From Oligoflexus sp. (GTDB lineage: Bacteria; Bdellovibrionota_B; Oligoflexia; Oligoflexales; Oligoflexaceae): DNA of 64,000 nt. Shown in pieces: positions 25,254 through 33,223 of this stretch; within the stretch, counting starts at the first letter, position 1; each line of letters opens with the position of its first letter. Under the pieces are notes generated by a model. That model searched no databases, was not told where the DNA came from, and saw only the letters and a program-made list of their open reading frames with translations. The DNA lies in NCBI GenBank assembly GCA_014378195.1, contig JACMOC010000037.1, positions 25,515-89,514 on the forward strand, written 5' to 3'. A program made the translations under genes and the position numbers.

Positions 25254-26735
25254 ATGCAAACTACGACAAAGACTGAACTGAAAAAAGGCGATCGCGTTTA
25301 TTTTATGGGCATTGGAGGCACAGGAATGGCCTCCGTTGCAGGACTCGCTCAGGAAGCGGGTTATGAGGTTTCAGGAAGCGATATGAACCTTTATCCGCCG
25401 ATGTCAACGATGCTCGACACGCTCGGCATTACGGTGCATTCCCCTTACGACCCCAAAAACCTCGACGTTGCTAAACCGAAACTTGTGGTCGTGGCCAATG
25501 CCTTGTCCCGAAACCATGTAGAACTCGAAGCCCTGCTCAAGTCCGATATTCCTTATACAAGTTTTCCTGCATTTCTTGGCGATCATTTTCTGGAAAAACG
25601 CAAAACCATCGTCGTGTCGGGGACTCATGGGAAAACGACGACGACTTCGATCCTCACCTTTATCCTTTTGCAACTCGGTTGGGATCCCGGGTATCTGATC
25701 GGCGGAATCCCCCGCGACCTCCCTCAGAGTTTTTCATTAGGAAAAGGCCCGCTATTTGCCATCGAAGGTGACGAGTACGATACTGCCTTTTTTGATAAAA
25801 ACTCGAAGTTTCTGCACTATCGTCCGAAATATCTGATCCTTAACAATATCGAATTCGATCATGCTGATATCTTCAAAGATCTTGCTGCCATCGAAAAGCA
25901 GTTCACCGACCTCATTCACCTTATGGCCGATAAAAAAGCCATTATCGCCAACGTCGATGACCCTGGCGTTGAAAAGCTTTTGGAGCAGCTTAAGATCCGC
26001 GACCAGGTTACGGCCGTTGCAACCAAAGGCTCGACTTCTAATGCCCATGTGAAGCTTCTCAGCCTCGATGCCCCTAAATCCGGGGAGAAATACTGGAAGC
26101 TCAAAATTCAGCTTGCTGACGGGCAAATTGCAGCCCTTAACACGACCTTGGCAGGTCCTCATAACGCAGCCAATATCTGCGAAGTCCTAGCCTGTATCTG
26201 GCAGGTCTATAAAGCAGGTGACGCCCCCGATTTTCCGCTTCAGAAGATTGCTCAGGCGATCGAGCAGTTCCAAGGAGTCCAGCGCCGCCTCGACAAGCTA
26301 TCGAGCGTAGGGGATATCGAAGTTTTTGAAGACTTCGCTCACCATCCTACCGCTGTCAAAGTTGTCATCGAGTCGATGCGCGCTCTTTATCCCGAACGGC
26401 GTCTCCTGGTCGCATTTGAACCAAAAAATGCCACCAGTCGACGGAGTGTCTTTATGAAGGAGTTTGCAAAGTCACTTGCTCTCGCCGATCGAGTCTTCAT
26501 TGGCGCATGTTCGGTTGATCAAAGAATACCGAGTGATGAACGCATGAATACTGGCGAAATGGCACGCATGATCGGTGCCGGAGCGACAGCCTATGACGAC
26601 AATGAGACATTGCTGACTTCCCTGTTAGCTGCGGCTAAGTCGCACGATACGATTCTTTTCATGTCCAGCGGTAGCTTTTCTGGCATCCAATATCGCATAG
26701 GTGACCGACTTTCTGCCCAAATTAACGGCGTTTGA
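25254..26735 (+). CDS. mpl: UDP-N-acetylmuramate:tripeptide ligase Mpl
   Basis: Mpl joins recycled L-Ala-gamma-D-Glu-meso-DAP tripeptide to UDP-MurNAc using ATP. The 493-residue product begins at ATG 25254, preceded by AGGAGATC. An earlier frame from 25128 overlaps the previous gene. It has the Mur-ligase N-terminal dinucleotide-like fold with G-I-G-G-T-G-M, ATP loop G-T-H-G-K-T-T-T, and the segments E-G-D-E-Y-D and F-E-D-F-A-H-H-P-T. The overall layout distinguishes it from MurC. It is adjacent to the LD-carboxypeptidase gene. Confidence 0.95.
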   Translation: MQTTTKTELKKGDRVYFMGIGGTGMASVAGLAQEAGYEVSGSDMNLYPPMSTMLDTLGITVHSPYDPKNLDVAKPKLVVVANALSRNHVELEALLKSDIPYTSFPAFLGDHFLEKRKTIVVSGTHGKTTTTSILTFILLQLGWDPGYLIGGIPRDLPQSFSLGKGPLFAIEGDEYDTAFFDKNSKFLHYRPKYLILNNIEFDHADIFKDLAAIEKQFTDLIHLMADKKAIIANVDDPGVEKLLEQLKIRDQVTAVATKGSTSNAHVKLLSLDAPKSGEKYWKLKIQLADGQIAALNTTLAGPHNAANICEVLACIWQVYKAGDAPDFPLQKIAQAIEQFQGVQRRLDKLSSVGDIEVFEDFAHHPTAVKVVIESMRALYPERRLLVAFEPKNATSRRSVFMKEFAKSLALADRVFIGACSVDQRIPSDERMNTGEMARMIGAGATAYDDNETLLTSLLAAAKSHDTILFMSSGSFSGIQYRIGDRLSAQINGV

Positions 26736-26778
26736 GGGTTGAAACGACTGGCTCGCGGTGCATACAGCAGAAAGAGTG

Positions 26779-26806
26779 GGTACAAAACGGAGTTGCTTTT
26801 TGTACC
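26779..26806. repeat. Perfect 9-bp inverted repeat upstream of pal
   Basis: GGTACAAAA (26779-26787) and TTTTGTACC (26798-26806) flank a 10-nt loop in the 140-bp gap between mpl and pal. It lacks a downstream T run on the plus strand, so terminator function is doubtful. It could be an operator or mRNA-stability element for pal. Confidence 0.4.
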
Positions 26807-26875
26807 TATTCATGATTACGATCGCACTTCGTTGTATCGGATCTATGTTCGATAATACTCTCAGGAGAAGACAGG

Positions 26876-27376
26876 ATGATCTTTCAATCGCGCAAAACTT
26901 TGGCTGCAGTTGCTGTAGCTCTGAGCATGGGCCTCGTGGCTTGTTCTAATGACGAGAAAAAAGCAGAAGAAGCGGTAACTCCAGCTCCTGCAGAGCAACC
27001 AGCTACGCCTCCAGAAGCACCAGCTGCTCCTTCGACTGCTGAAGTAACTGCACCAGTTTACTTTGCTTTTGATGACTACTCTTTGGACAGCGCTTCGCAA
27101 GGTCAGCTTAACAAGCTGAACGAATACCTCAAAGCAAACGGCAAAGCCGTTGTGCAAATCGAAGGTCACACTGACCAACGCGGTTCAGTTGAGTACAACT
27201 TGGCTCTTGGCCAACGTCGTGCTCAATCTGCGAAAAACTACCTTGTACAATTGGGCACAGACGCGAGCCGTCTCCCAACAATCAGCTACGGCGAAGAGCG
27301 CCCAGCGGTTGAAGGTAACGACGAATCTGCATGGGCAAAAAACCGCCGTGACGAATTCGTTCTTTCTAACCCGTAA
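26876..27376 (+). CDS. pal: Peptidoglycan-associated lipoprotein Pal
   Basis: Pal is an outer-membrane lipoprotein that binds peptidoglycan as part of the Tol-Pal system. The 166-residue product has a signal with lipobox G-L-V-A-C, an Ala/Pro-rich linker of about 30 residues, and a C-terminal OmpA-like domain with E-G-H-T-D-Q-R-G and the G-x-x-R-A-x-S and Y-G-E-E-R-P motifs. AGGAGAAG lies upstream. No tolB or ybgF is adjacent. A strong terminator follows. Confidence 0.95.
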   Translation: MIFQSRKTLAAVAVALSMGLVACSNDEKKAEEAVTPAPAEQPATPPEAPAAPSTAEVTAPVYFAFDDYSLDSASQGQLNKLNEYLKANGKAVVQIEGHTDQRGSVEYNLALGQRRAQSAKNYLVQLGTDASRLPTISYGEERPAVEGNDESAWAKNRRDEFVLSNP

Positions 27377-27387
27377 GTTATTTTATG

Positions 27388-27420
27388 AAGCCTCAGACTC
27401 ATCCGGGTCTGAGGTTTTGT
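27388..27420 (+). terminator. Rho-independent terminator after pal
   Basis: CCTCAGAC (27391-27398) pairs with GTCTGAGG (27407-27414) through an 8-nt loop. The stem is extended by A-T and G-U pairs and followed by TTTT. It lies 14 nt after the pal stop. Confidence 0.85.
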
Positions 27421-27570
27421 AATTTCTGCTAAAAAACTTCCAAATTTCCCTGCAGAACAGCCCCTCATTGCGTTCTTCCCTTTCCCGAGCTAACATTCCC
27501 AATTCATTGCGTCAGCTATCCTGGCTCTTATGAGTCATCGATTTACATTTTTTCTGTGGAGGCATCCATT

Positions 27571-29136
27571 TTGGAATATTTAGTGAACGGTCTAGTATTC
27601 GCTGTTACCGCTATTGTCGTTTTTGTCGTGGTATCGGCTATCAATAAAAAGAATCTGCGCAAAACCTTTGAAGCCGCTCAATCGGATTCGGAGCGTTTAC
27701 TGGTCGAGGCGCAGACCGAAAAAGAGCGCGTAATTCAAGAGGCTCACAATGAAGCCAAAAATGAGGCTAAAAATCGCCGTTTGCAGTTTGAAACCGAAGC
27801 CAAAAAGCGTCGCGCGGAAATCGCGAAGCTCGAGGACAAGGTTAAAGCCCGCGAGTCTACGATAGAGAAAAAGATCGGGCAGCTGGAGAAGAAAGAGGGT
27901 GATCTCGAAAAGATGACTCTGCATCTCAACAGTGAAGAAGAGCGCCTCAAAGGCCTCATCAAGGAATCCGAACGCACCATCGAAGAAAGCCGCAAAACCC
28001 TCGAAACCATCGCCAACCTCTCTCAAGAAGAAGCCAAACGCGAACTCATTCGCTCGCTCGAAGTCGAAGCCAAAAACGCGGCGCGCGAGACTCTCAAAAA
28101 AATCGAAGAAGACACACGCACCGAAGGCGAACGTATCGCGCGTTCAATGGTCAGTCTTTCGGTTCAACGTGTTTCATCCGAGTACGTGAACGATTCAACG
28201 GTAACCGTTGTAAGCTTGCCATCCGATGAGATGAAGGGCCGTATCATCGGTCGCGAAGGCCGTAACATACGCGCTATTGAACAGGCGACCGGCGTCGACC
28301 TTATTATCGACGATACGCCTGAAGCTATCATCATCTCCTGTTTCAATCCCATCCGTCGCGAGATCGCCAACATCTCTCTCCAGCGTCTTATCGCTGATGG
28401 TCGCATTCACCCCGCTCGTATCGATGAGACCGTGAAAAAAGTTGCCGAAGAATTTGACCAGATCATTCAAGAAAACGGCGAGCAGGCTGCTTTTGATACA
28501 GGAATCACGGATTTACACCCAGAGCTCCTCCGCTCTTTGGGAAAACTCAAGTATCGTACGGCCGGCGCTCAAACCATATTGCAGCACGCGGTTGAGGTTG
28601 CCCACATCTGTGGAATCATGGCTGGCGAAATGGGTCTGAACGTGAAAAAAGCGAAGCGCGTAGGGCTCTTGCACGACATCGGTAAAGCGGTTGATCAGGA
28701 AACAGAAGGCCACCACTCGAAGATCGGCGCGGATCTCTGCGCGAAGTTCAATGAGTCGCAAGAGGTGATCGATGCCGTTCTCAACCATCATAACGAAGAC
28801 TTAAACCGTGCCTATCCATTGACCGTTATCGTGCACGCCGCAAACATTCTCTCTGAACGTCGCCCTGGCGCACGTCGCGAGGTCCTCGAGACTTACGTCA
28901 AACGCCTTCAAGACATGGAGACGATCGTCAACACTACGCGCGGAATCTCAGGCTCTTATGTAATCCAGGCTGGACGCGAGATCCGTGCCCTGGTAACACC
29001 AGATGGCATCAGCGACAGCGAAGTTGTCGACGTTGCGAATGAAATCGCTCATCGCCTGCGTAAAGAGCTCACCTTCCCTGGTCAGGTCAAAGTTACGGTC
29101 CTCCGCGAGAGCAAACATGCGGAATATGCAAAATGA
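27571..29136 (+). CDS. rny: Ribonuclease Y
   Basis: RNase Y is a membrane-anchored endoribonuclease starting mRNA decay. The preferred start is TTG 27571, since GGAGG lies 8 nt upstream; GTG 27556 would overlap that site. The 521-residue product matches the usual 520. It has one N-terminal membrane segment (about 3-23), a long charged coiled coil, a KH domain around G-R-I-I-G-R-E-G-R-N, and the HD catalytic pair H368-D369 in L-H-D-I-G-K-A. The stop overlaps ymdB by 4 nt. Confidence 0.95.
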   Translation: MEYLVNGLVFAVTAIVVFVVVSAINKKNLRKTFEAAQSDSERLLVEAQTEKERVIQEAHNEAKNEAKNRRLQFETEAKKRRAEIAKLEDKVKARESTIEKKIGQLEKKEGDLEKMTLHLNSEEERLKGLIKESERTIEESRKTLETIANLSQEEAKRELIRSLEVEAKNAARETLKKIEEDTRTEGERIARSMVSLSVQRVSSEYVNDSTVTVVSLPSDEMKGRIIGREGRNIRAIEQATGVDLIIDDTPEAIIISCFNPIRREIANISLQRLIADGRIHPARIDETVKKVAEEFDQIIQENGEQAAFDTGITDLHPELLRSLGKLKYRTAGAQTILQHAVEVAHICGIMAGEMGLNVKKAKRVGLLHDIGKAVDQETEGHHSKIGADLCAKFNESQEVIDAVLNHHNEDLNRAYPLTVIVHAANILSERRPGARREVLETYVKRLQDMETIVNTTRGISGSYVIQAGREIRALVTPDGISDSEVVDVANEIAHRLRKELTFPGQVKVTVLRESKHAEYAK

Positions 29137-29972
29137 TTCGAGTTCTCGCGGCTGGTGATATTATTGGAAAGCCAGGGCGTAAAGCTCTGGCAAAACTCTT
29201 GCCTCTAGCGCGAGACACTTTCAAACCCGACATTGTCATTGTAAACGGCGAAAATGCCGCAGGTGGTTTTGGTCTCACCAAAAAAATCTACGATCAATTC
29301 ACTGGTACTTTTGGCATCGACTGCGTCACGACCGGTAATCACTGGCACGACAAACCGGAAATCCATAATTTCGCTCCGACGGCTGAACGCCTTGTTTTGC
29401 CAGCCAATATGATGAACGTCGGCGATAATGCCCTCGCTTTTCGTGTCCTCCAGACCAAAGACGGAACGCCCTATGCCGTGATTAACCTCATTGGCAAGGC
29501 CTTCATGCATCCTGATAACCGGGAGTTTTTCAAACCCGTCGACGAAATTCTCGCCAATCTTCCAAACCAGTGCAAAATCCGCATCGTCGATTTTCATGCG
29601 GAAGCAACCAGCGAAAAGCAGGCGCTGGCTCACTATCTGAAGGGACGGGTATCGCTCCTCTACGGAACACACAGCCACGTTCCTACTGCCGATGAACGCA
29701 TTTTTGCGGGTGGTACAGGTTATACAACAGATCTCGGGATGACTGGCCCTTATGACTCTGTCATTGGGATTCGCGCCGAAGCGGCCCTTCTTCGCATGCA
29801 GACGGGCGATAGAAAACGCTTTGAGCCCGCTACAAACGACCTTTGGTTTTGCTTTGTGCTTGCCGATATCGACCCAATTAACGGAAAGTGCATCAAGATC
29901 GAACGACATCGTTGGGAGTGGGACGAAATCAAAAAACGTCTTGAGCTCGATGATAGCGATACGGAAGCCTGA
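29133..29972 (+). CDS. ymdB: YmdB-family metallophosphoesterase
   Basis: The 279-residue product belongs to the TIGR00282 family of metallophosphoesterases, known in Bacillus as YmdB, a phosphodiesterase on cyclic nucleotides with broad effects on gene expression. Family motifs are G-D-I-I-G at the N-terminus, N-G-E-N, G-N-H-W-H and G-T-H-S-H-V-P-T. It overlaps rny by ATGA, the same rny-ymdB pairing seen in Firmicutes, so the two are translationally coupled. Confidence 0.93.
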   Translation: MIRVLAAGDIIGKPGRKALAKLLPLARDTFKPDIVIVNGENAAGGFGLTKKIYDQFTGTFGIDCVTTGNHWHDKPEIHNFAPTAERLVLPANMMNVGDNALAFRVLQTKDGTPYAVINLIGKAFMHPDNREFFKPVDEILANLPNQCKIRIVDFHAEATSEKQALAHYLKGRVSLLYGTHSHVPTADERIFAGGTGYTTDLGMTGPYDSVIGIRAEAALLRMQTGDRKRFEPATNDLWFCFVLADIDPINGKCIKIERHRWEWDEIKKRLELDDSDTEA

Positions 29973-29998
29973 AAGGCGCAGCCCCTGTTGCTAGGCGT

Positions 29999-30027
29999 TT
30001 GACTAAAACGATCCGAGCGCATACCAT
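29999..30027 (+). promoter_or_regulatory. Predicted promoter of the outer-membrane protein gene
   Basis: TTGACT (29999-30004) and TACCAT (30022-30027) are separated by 17 nt, about 75 nt before the ATG at 30103. The -35 matches five of six bases and the -10 four of six. Confidence 0.5.
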
Positions 30028-30102
30028 GCCAACGTTTTAGACTTTTGAGCATCGAAATCCGGGTCTTTTGTTATCATACTTCGATCATTAGAAAGGACGC
30101 GC

Positions 30103-31695
30103 ATGAGCCGTCGTTCGCTTGCGATTACTTGTTTTGCAGCAGCTCTCTTGAGCACCAAGGCCTTTGCTATCTTCGTTGACGGCCACGGCTACTATGCTGT
30201 TCGTGGGGAATCCCGCACGAAACCTGAGAACATTCCCGGTGCGAGCGCGAGTCAAACGATCGATCAGTTCTTTCGCCTCGACACCGAGTTACGCGTTAAC
30301 GACAAAGCGAGCGCTATCATCGAATTCAAAATCTTTGATGACGAACGCGAAAGTTACATGGGCGACCGGGCTACACCCCAACCTTGTCCATCGGGCGCAG
30401 CAAGCAATGTTGCCAACGCTAGCAATCCAGGCGCAACATGTCCTATCACGCAGCAAAACAGCGTGAGCCCACATTATGAGCCTTTACAGCCCAAAATCAC
30501 CAAAGCCTACATCAAATATTCCATGGATTACTGCTTACTGACCCTTGGGCGTCGCGGACGCAACTGGGGTATGGGTATTTTCCTTGATGATGGGACGAAG
30601 CCCTTTGATACCGATGCATCGGTCTTTGACGGCGTTACCTGTGACATCAATATTCAAAAGTCACAGACTCTCGGCTTCTCTGTTGGTTATGATAAAATCT
30701 CGGAAACGGGCGGTCGCATCCTGAGCAACAATCCTAAAGCGGGTGAAGCTGTTCAGCGCTATGGCGCCACCAATAACGGTGATGACCTTGACCAACTGTT
30801 TATGACGATTGAATATAACGATCATCAAGCCAATGCTGGCAAAGGTTTTGCCAAACAAATCGGCATCTACTTTGCCGATATCGTCGGTGGAGACAATACC
30901 AAAACCGACATCAAAATCGCCGACCTTTACTTGAACTTCCTGATCAATAATCTCGTTTGGAAAAACGAAGTCTACTTCCGTCTTGGGAAAAGTGCCGATC
31001 CAAGCTTTGCTCTACTCGGTGGCGTGAGAACACGTACCGAAGAAGAAGGTAAAGTGATGAACGATGTTCAGTCGATCGCTCTTGCCGGTTCACTCGAGTA
31101 TTATCTCATGCGATCGGGCGCTTACACCGGGCCGAAGGAATACAACCAAGGCAACGCGATCAGCCAATCGCTCTTTTTCAACTATGCTTACGCACCAGGC
31201 GACAAAGACGGTTATCAGGATGAATACCCAGCTAACGATCCAGGTGCTTCCACCAAACGCGACAAACGAGCCGCTGCCGTGTCCTTCAGCGGTAACTTTA
31301 AACCCGCTCTACTCCTCTTTAACGGCCGCAGAAATAACGACGATCGCCGCATTGATGGTGTCTACGATCCTTACCACGTTATGAACGCAACCATTTATAG
31401 CCTTGGTTATCGCTACAAGAGTATTGAATCGGGCGACTTCGAAATTAAAGCCGTTACAGCAAGTCTTAACGAAGCGATGCCGACTGACCTCAAAGCAGAT
31501 CCCGTCAAACGGGTAGGCTCGTATGGAACAAGTCTTGGTGTTGAACTGGATCTGAGCTACAGCAAAAAGTTGAATAAAGAATTCGACTTCGGTATTGCTG
31601 GCGGTATTGGCATACCCGGCGATGCGCAAAGGACTCAGGAGAAAAAAGCAGTTGCTGACCTGATGCTTCAGGGTTTTGCGGCATTCCACTTCTAA
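30103..31695 (+). CDS. Predicted outer-membrane beta-barrel protein
   Basis: The 530-residue protein has a signal peptide (about 1-22, ending K-A-F-A). It is predicted to be mostly amphipathic beta strands and ends in A-A-F-H-F, a final aromatic strand typical of BAM-assembled barrels. R-G-R-N-W-G-M-G-I-F-L near residue 150 recalls barrel families with alginate or porin-type annotations. Two Cys in a Pro/Ser/Ala-rich loop (about 95-125) and two more further on could form disulfides. The substrate is unknown. It has its own promoter and terminator, so it is probably monocistronic and abundant. Confidence 0.7.
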   Translation: MSRRSLAITCFAAALLSTKAFAIFVDGHGYYAVRGESRTKPENIPGASASQTIDQFFRLDTELRVNDKASAIIEFKIFDDERESYMGDRATPQPCPSGAASNVANASNPGATCPITQQNSVSPHYEPLQPKITKAYIKYSMDYCLLTLGRRGRNWGMGIFLDDGTKPFDTDASVFDGVTCDINIQKSQTLGFSVGYDKISETGGRILSNNPKAGEAVQRYGATNNGDDLDQLFMTIEYNDHQANAGKGFAKQIGIYFADIVGGDNTKTDIKIADLYLNFLINNLVWKNEVYFRLGKSADPSFALLGGVRTRTEEEGKVMNDVQSIALAGSLEYYLMRSGAYTGPKEYNQGNAISQSLFFNYAYAPGDKDGYQDEYPANDPGASTKRDKRAAAVSFSGNFKPALLLFNGRRNNDDRRIDGVYDPYHVMNATIYSLGYRYKSIESGDFEIKAVTASLNEAMPTDLKADPVKRVGSYGTSLGVELDLSYSKKLNKEFDFGIAGGIGIPGDAQRTQEKKAVADLMLQGFAAFHF

Positions 31696-31719
31696 AAGCC
31701 GCATTTTATCGATCAAATG

Positions 31720-31754
31720 AGCGGGTGGCACCTTCGGGGCTGACCCGCTTTTTT
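31720..31754 (+). terminator. Rho-independent terminator after the outer-membrane protein gene
   Basis: AGCGGGT (31720-31726) pairs with ACCCGCT (31743-31749) through a 16-nt loop holding a small C-TTCG-G turn. Six T residues follow (31749-31754). Its presence argues against starting the next gene at 31725. Confidence 0.75.
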
Positions 31755-31817
31755 CTTTCTCTTTCCCTGTGCTTTTTCCGTATACTTGGACTCGACACTC
31801 TAACGAGGAGAGCTGGT

Positions 31818-33212
31818 ATGCGACTCAGCGATATGCCCGCGTTGCGAAAAATTGATCAAGCCTACCATGCCCCTTTTCTCACAGCGTGCACGGCAGCTCT
31901 GACCGCACATGGTTACCTTACCGATACCGAAAGCGAACAGCTTCGCATTCACCTCAAAGATCGCCATCGGCTTGCCGAAGGCGGCTCGCTCTTTCAGCAG
32001 CTTAAAGAAGAAAATTCCGCCGCGTTTTCCATACTCCAGGCCCGCCTCGGACCCTATAACTTCAGTGGCCTGCTCTTCCGCTGGACGACAGCCAAAGCGA
32101 TCGAAAATTTCAATTTTGCAATCTGGAGCTTCGCTCAAGAGCTTCTCAATAAAGCCGAGCTGATGTTTAATCAGCCGTTTCACCTGTACTCAGGCAAAAC
32201 CTGTGTTCAGCGCGGCCCATTCTCCTACTTTTTAGTTGAAACAGCGGGGGAGCTTCATAAAAATGCAGATGAACTTCATGAGCTCGTGCGGCAACTGAAG
32301 CGTTGGTCACTTCGTACGCAGGTTACGCAATCGTTTGAAACATCGCTTGCCACGCATCTCGGTTTCGAAACCAATGATGAGCCAGGACTTGCTGATTGGA
32401 AACTTCATGAGATCCTAAAAAAAACCTGGCTTCAGTTAGAGCTACTCGCCGAATTCAACGAACATGTTTTAAGGCAGGTGAGCGCAAATCTTAAAATGGA
32501 TGCGGAAGAACCCCGTCTGAAGTTTTTACTCGAAGATTTCCAAAGCATCCTGATGAGCACACGCGGTATCGCTCATATCGATTTCAGTGCGATTGATACT
32601 ATGGAAAACAAACGCCTCCGAATACTGGCAGCCCTTCAGGAGTGTAGGGACCTGGCACAGGAATTTTACCCTCTTTTGCTCGATACCATCAAAACAAGCC
32701 GCGTCCCTAGCCAGGCTACAAATATCTGGTCCGAGTACGAAAGCAGAGCGATCATCAATCATCTCCTCGACCGCGGCATCCCTATATCCGAAGCGCGCGG
32801 GGCCCTTGCGGCACTTGTCTCCTATTGCCACGATCATGGCATCAGCCCTGAACAATTACTCGATGCGGAGTTGCAGAAAATTCACCCATTCTTTGATAAC
32901 ACTTCGTCGCTCTTTCTCCGTAAGGCGTCCACGACGGATCGCCTCAGTGAAGGTTTTACCGAAGAAAAACATCAAATAGTCCGTAAGAAAGATCACCTTT
33001 TGCAAAGCATTAATCAGCGCCTACTTGGTATAACATTCATTTTCTTTTTGCTCATTACACTTACCGCCGCGTGTGGCGTGAAAACAGCGCCACGCTCTGA
33101 AGTTCTTGACGTGCGACCGACGGTTCCCTACCATGCCGACTCTCGCAATTATCCGAAGAAAAATGGCGACACACCCACTGCGGTGCAAACACCGCCGTCT
33201 GAGTCAAAATAA
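31818..33212 (+). CDS. ArgH-like pseudoenzyme with C-terminal lipoprotein-like tail
   Basis: ATG 31818 follows GAGGAG at 7 nt and gives 464 residues. The chain aligns by eye with argininosuccinate lyase: Y-L-T-D-T-E near the N-terminus, A-T-H-L-G-F mid-chain, and a C-terminal L-L-D-R-G-I-P-I-S-E-A followed by A-E-L-Q-K. Catalytic motifs are missing. The H-T-G-R-S-R-N-D site is replaced by G-P-Y-N-F-S-G-L-L (about 78-86), the T-H-L-Q-R-A-Q-P histidine site by S-G-K-T-C (about 128-132), and the S-S-x-M-P-Q-K-K-N-P loop cannot be found. The last 70 residues hold a hydrophobic helix and lipobox L-T-A-A-C (Cys419) followed by G-V-K-T-A-P, like LptM-type lipoproteins. dapA and dapB follow. Confidence 0.6.
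   Translation: MRLSDMPALRKIDQAYHAPFLTACTAALTAHGYLTDTESEQLRIHLKDRHRLAEGGSLFQQLKEENSAAFSILQARLGPYNFSGLLFRWTTAKAIENFNFAIWSFAQELLNKAELMFNQPFHLYSGKTCVQRGPFSYFLVETAGELHKNADELHELVRQLKRWSLRTQVTQSFETSLATHLGFETNDEPGLADWKLHEILKKTWLQLELLAEFNEHVLRQVSANLKMDAEEPRLKFLLEDFQSILMSTRGIAHIDFSAIDTMENKRLRILAALQECRDLAQEFYPLLLDTIKTSRVPSQATNIWSEYESRAIINHLLDRGIPISEARGALAALVSYCHDHGISPEQLLDAELQKIHPFFDNTSSLFLRKASTTDRLSEGFTEEKHQIVRKKDHLLQSINQRLLGITFIFFLLITLTAACGVKTAPRSEVLDVRPTVPYHADSRNYPKKNGDTPTAVQTPPSESK
33000..33212 (+). CDS. Possible nested LptM-like small lipoprotein, in frame
   Basis: TTG 33000 lies in the same frame as the ArgH-like gene, about 7 nt after AAGAAAGA. Initiation here would make a 70-residue product with a proper lipoprotein signal and Cys25 in L-T-A-A-C, followed by G-V-K-T-A-P. 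LptM (YifL) genes sit after argH or before lysA in many proteobacteria, so a nested or fused copy here is plausible. Expression as a separate protein is unproven. Confidence 0.3.
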   Translation: MQSINQRLLGITFIFFLLITLTAACGVKTAPRSEVLDVRPTVPYHADSRNYPKKNGDTPTAVQTPPSESK

Positions 33213-33223
33213 GGGAGACAACC

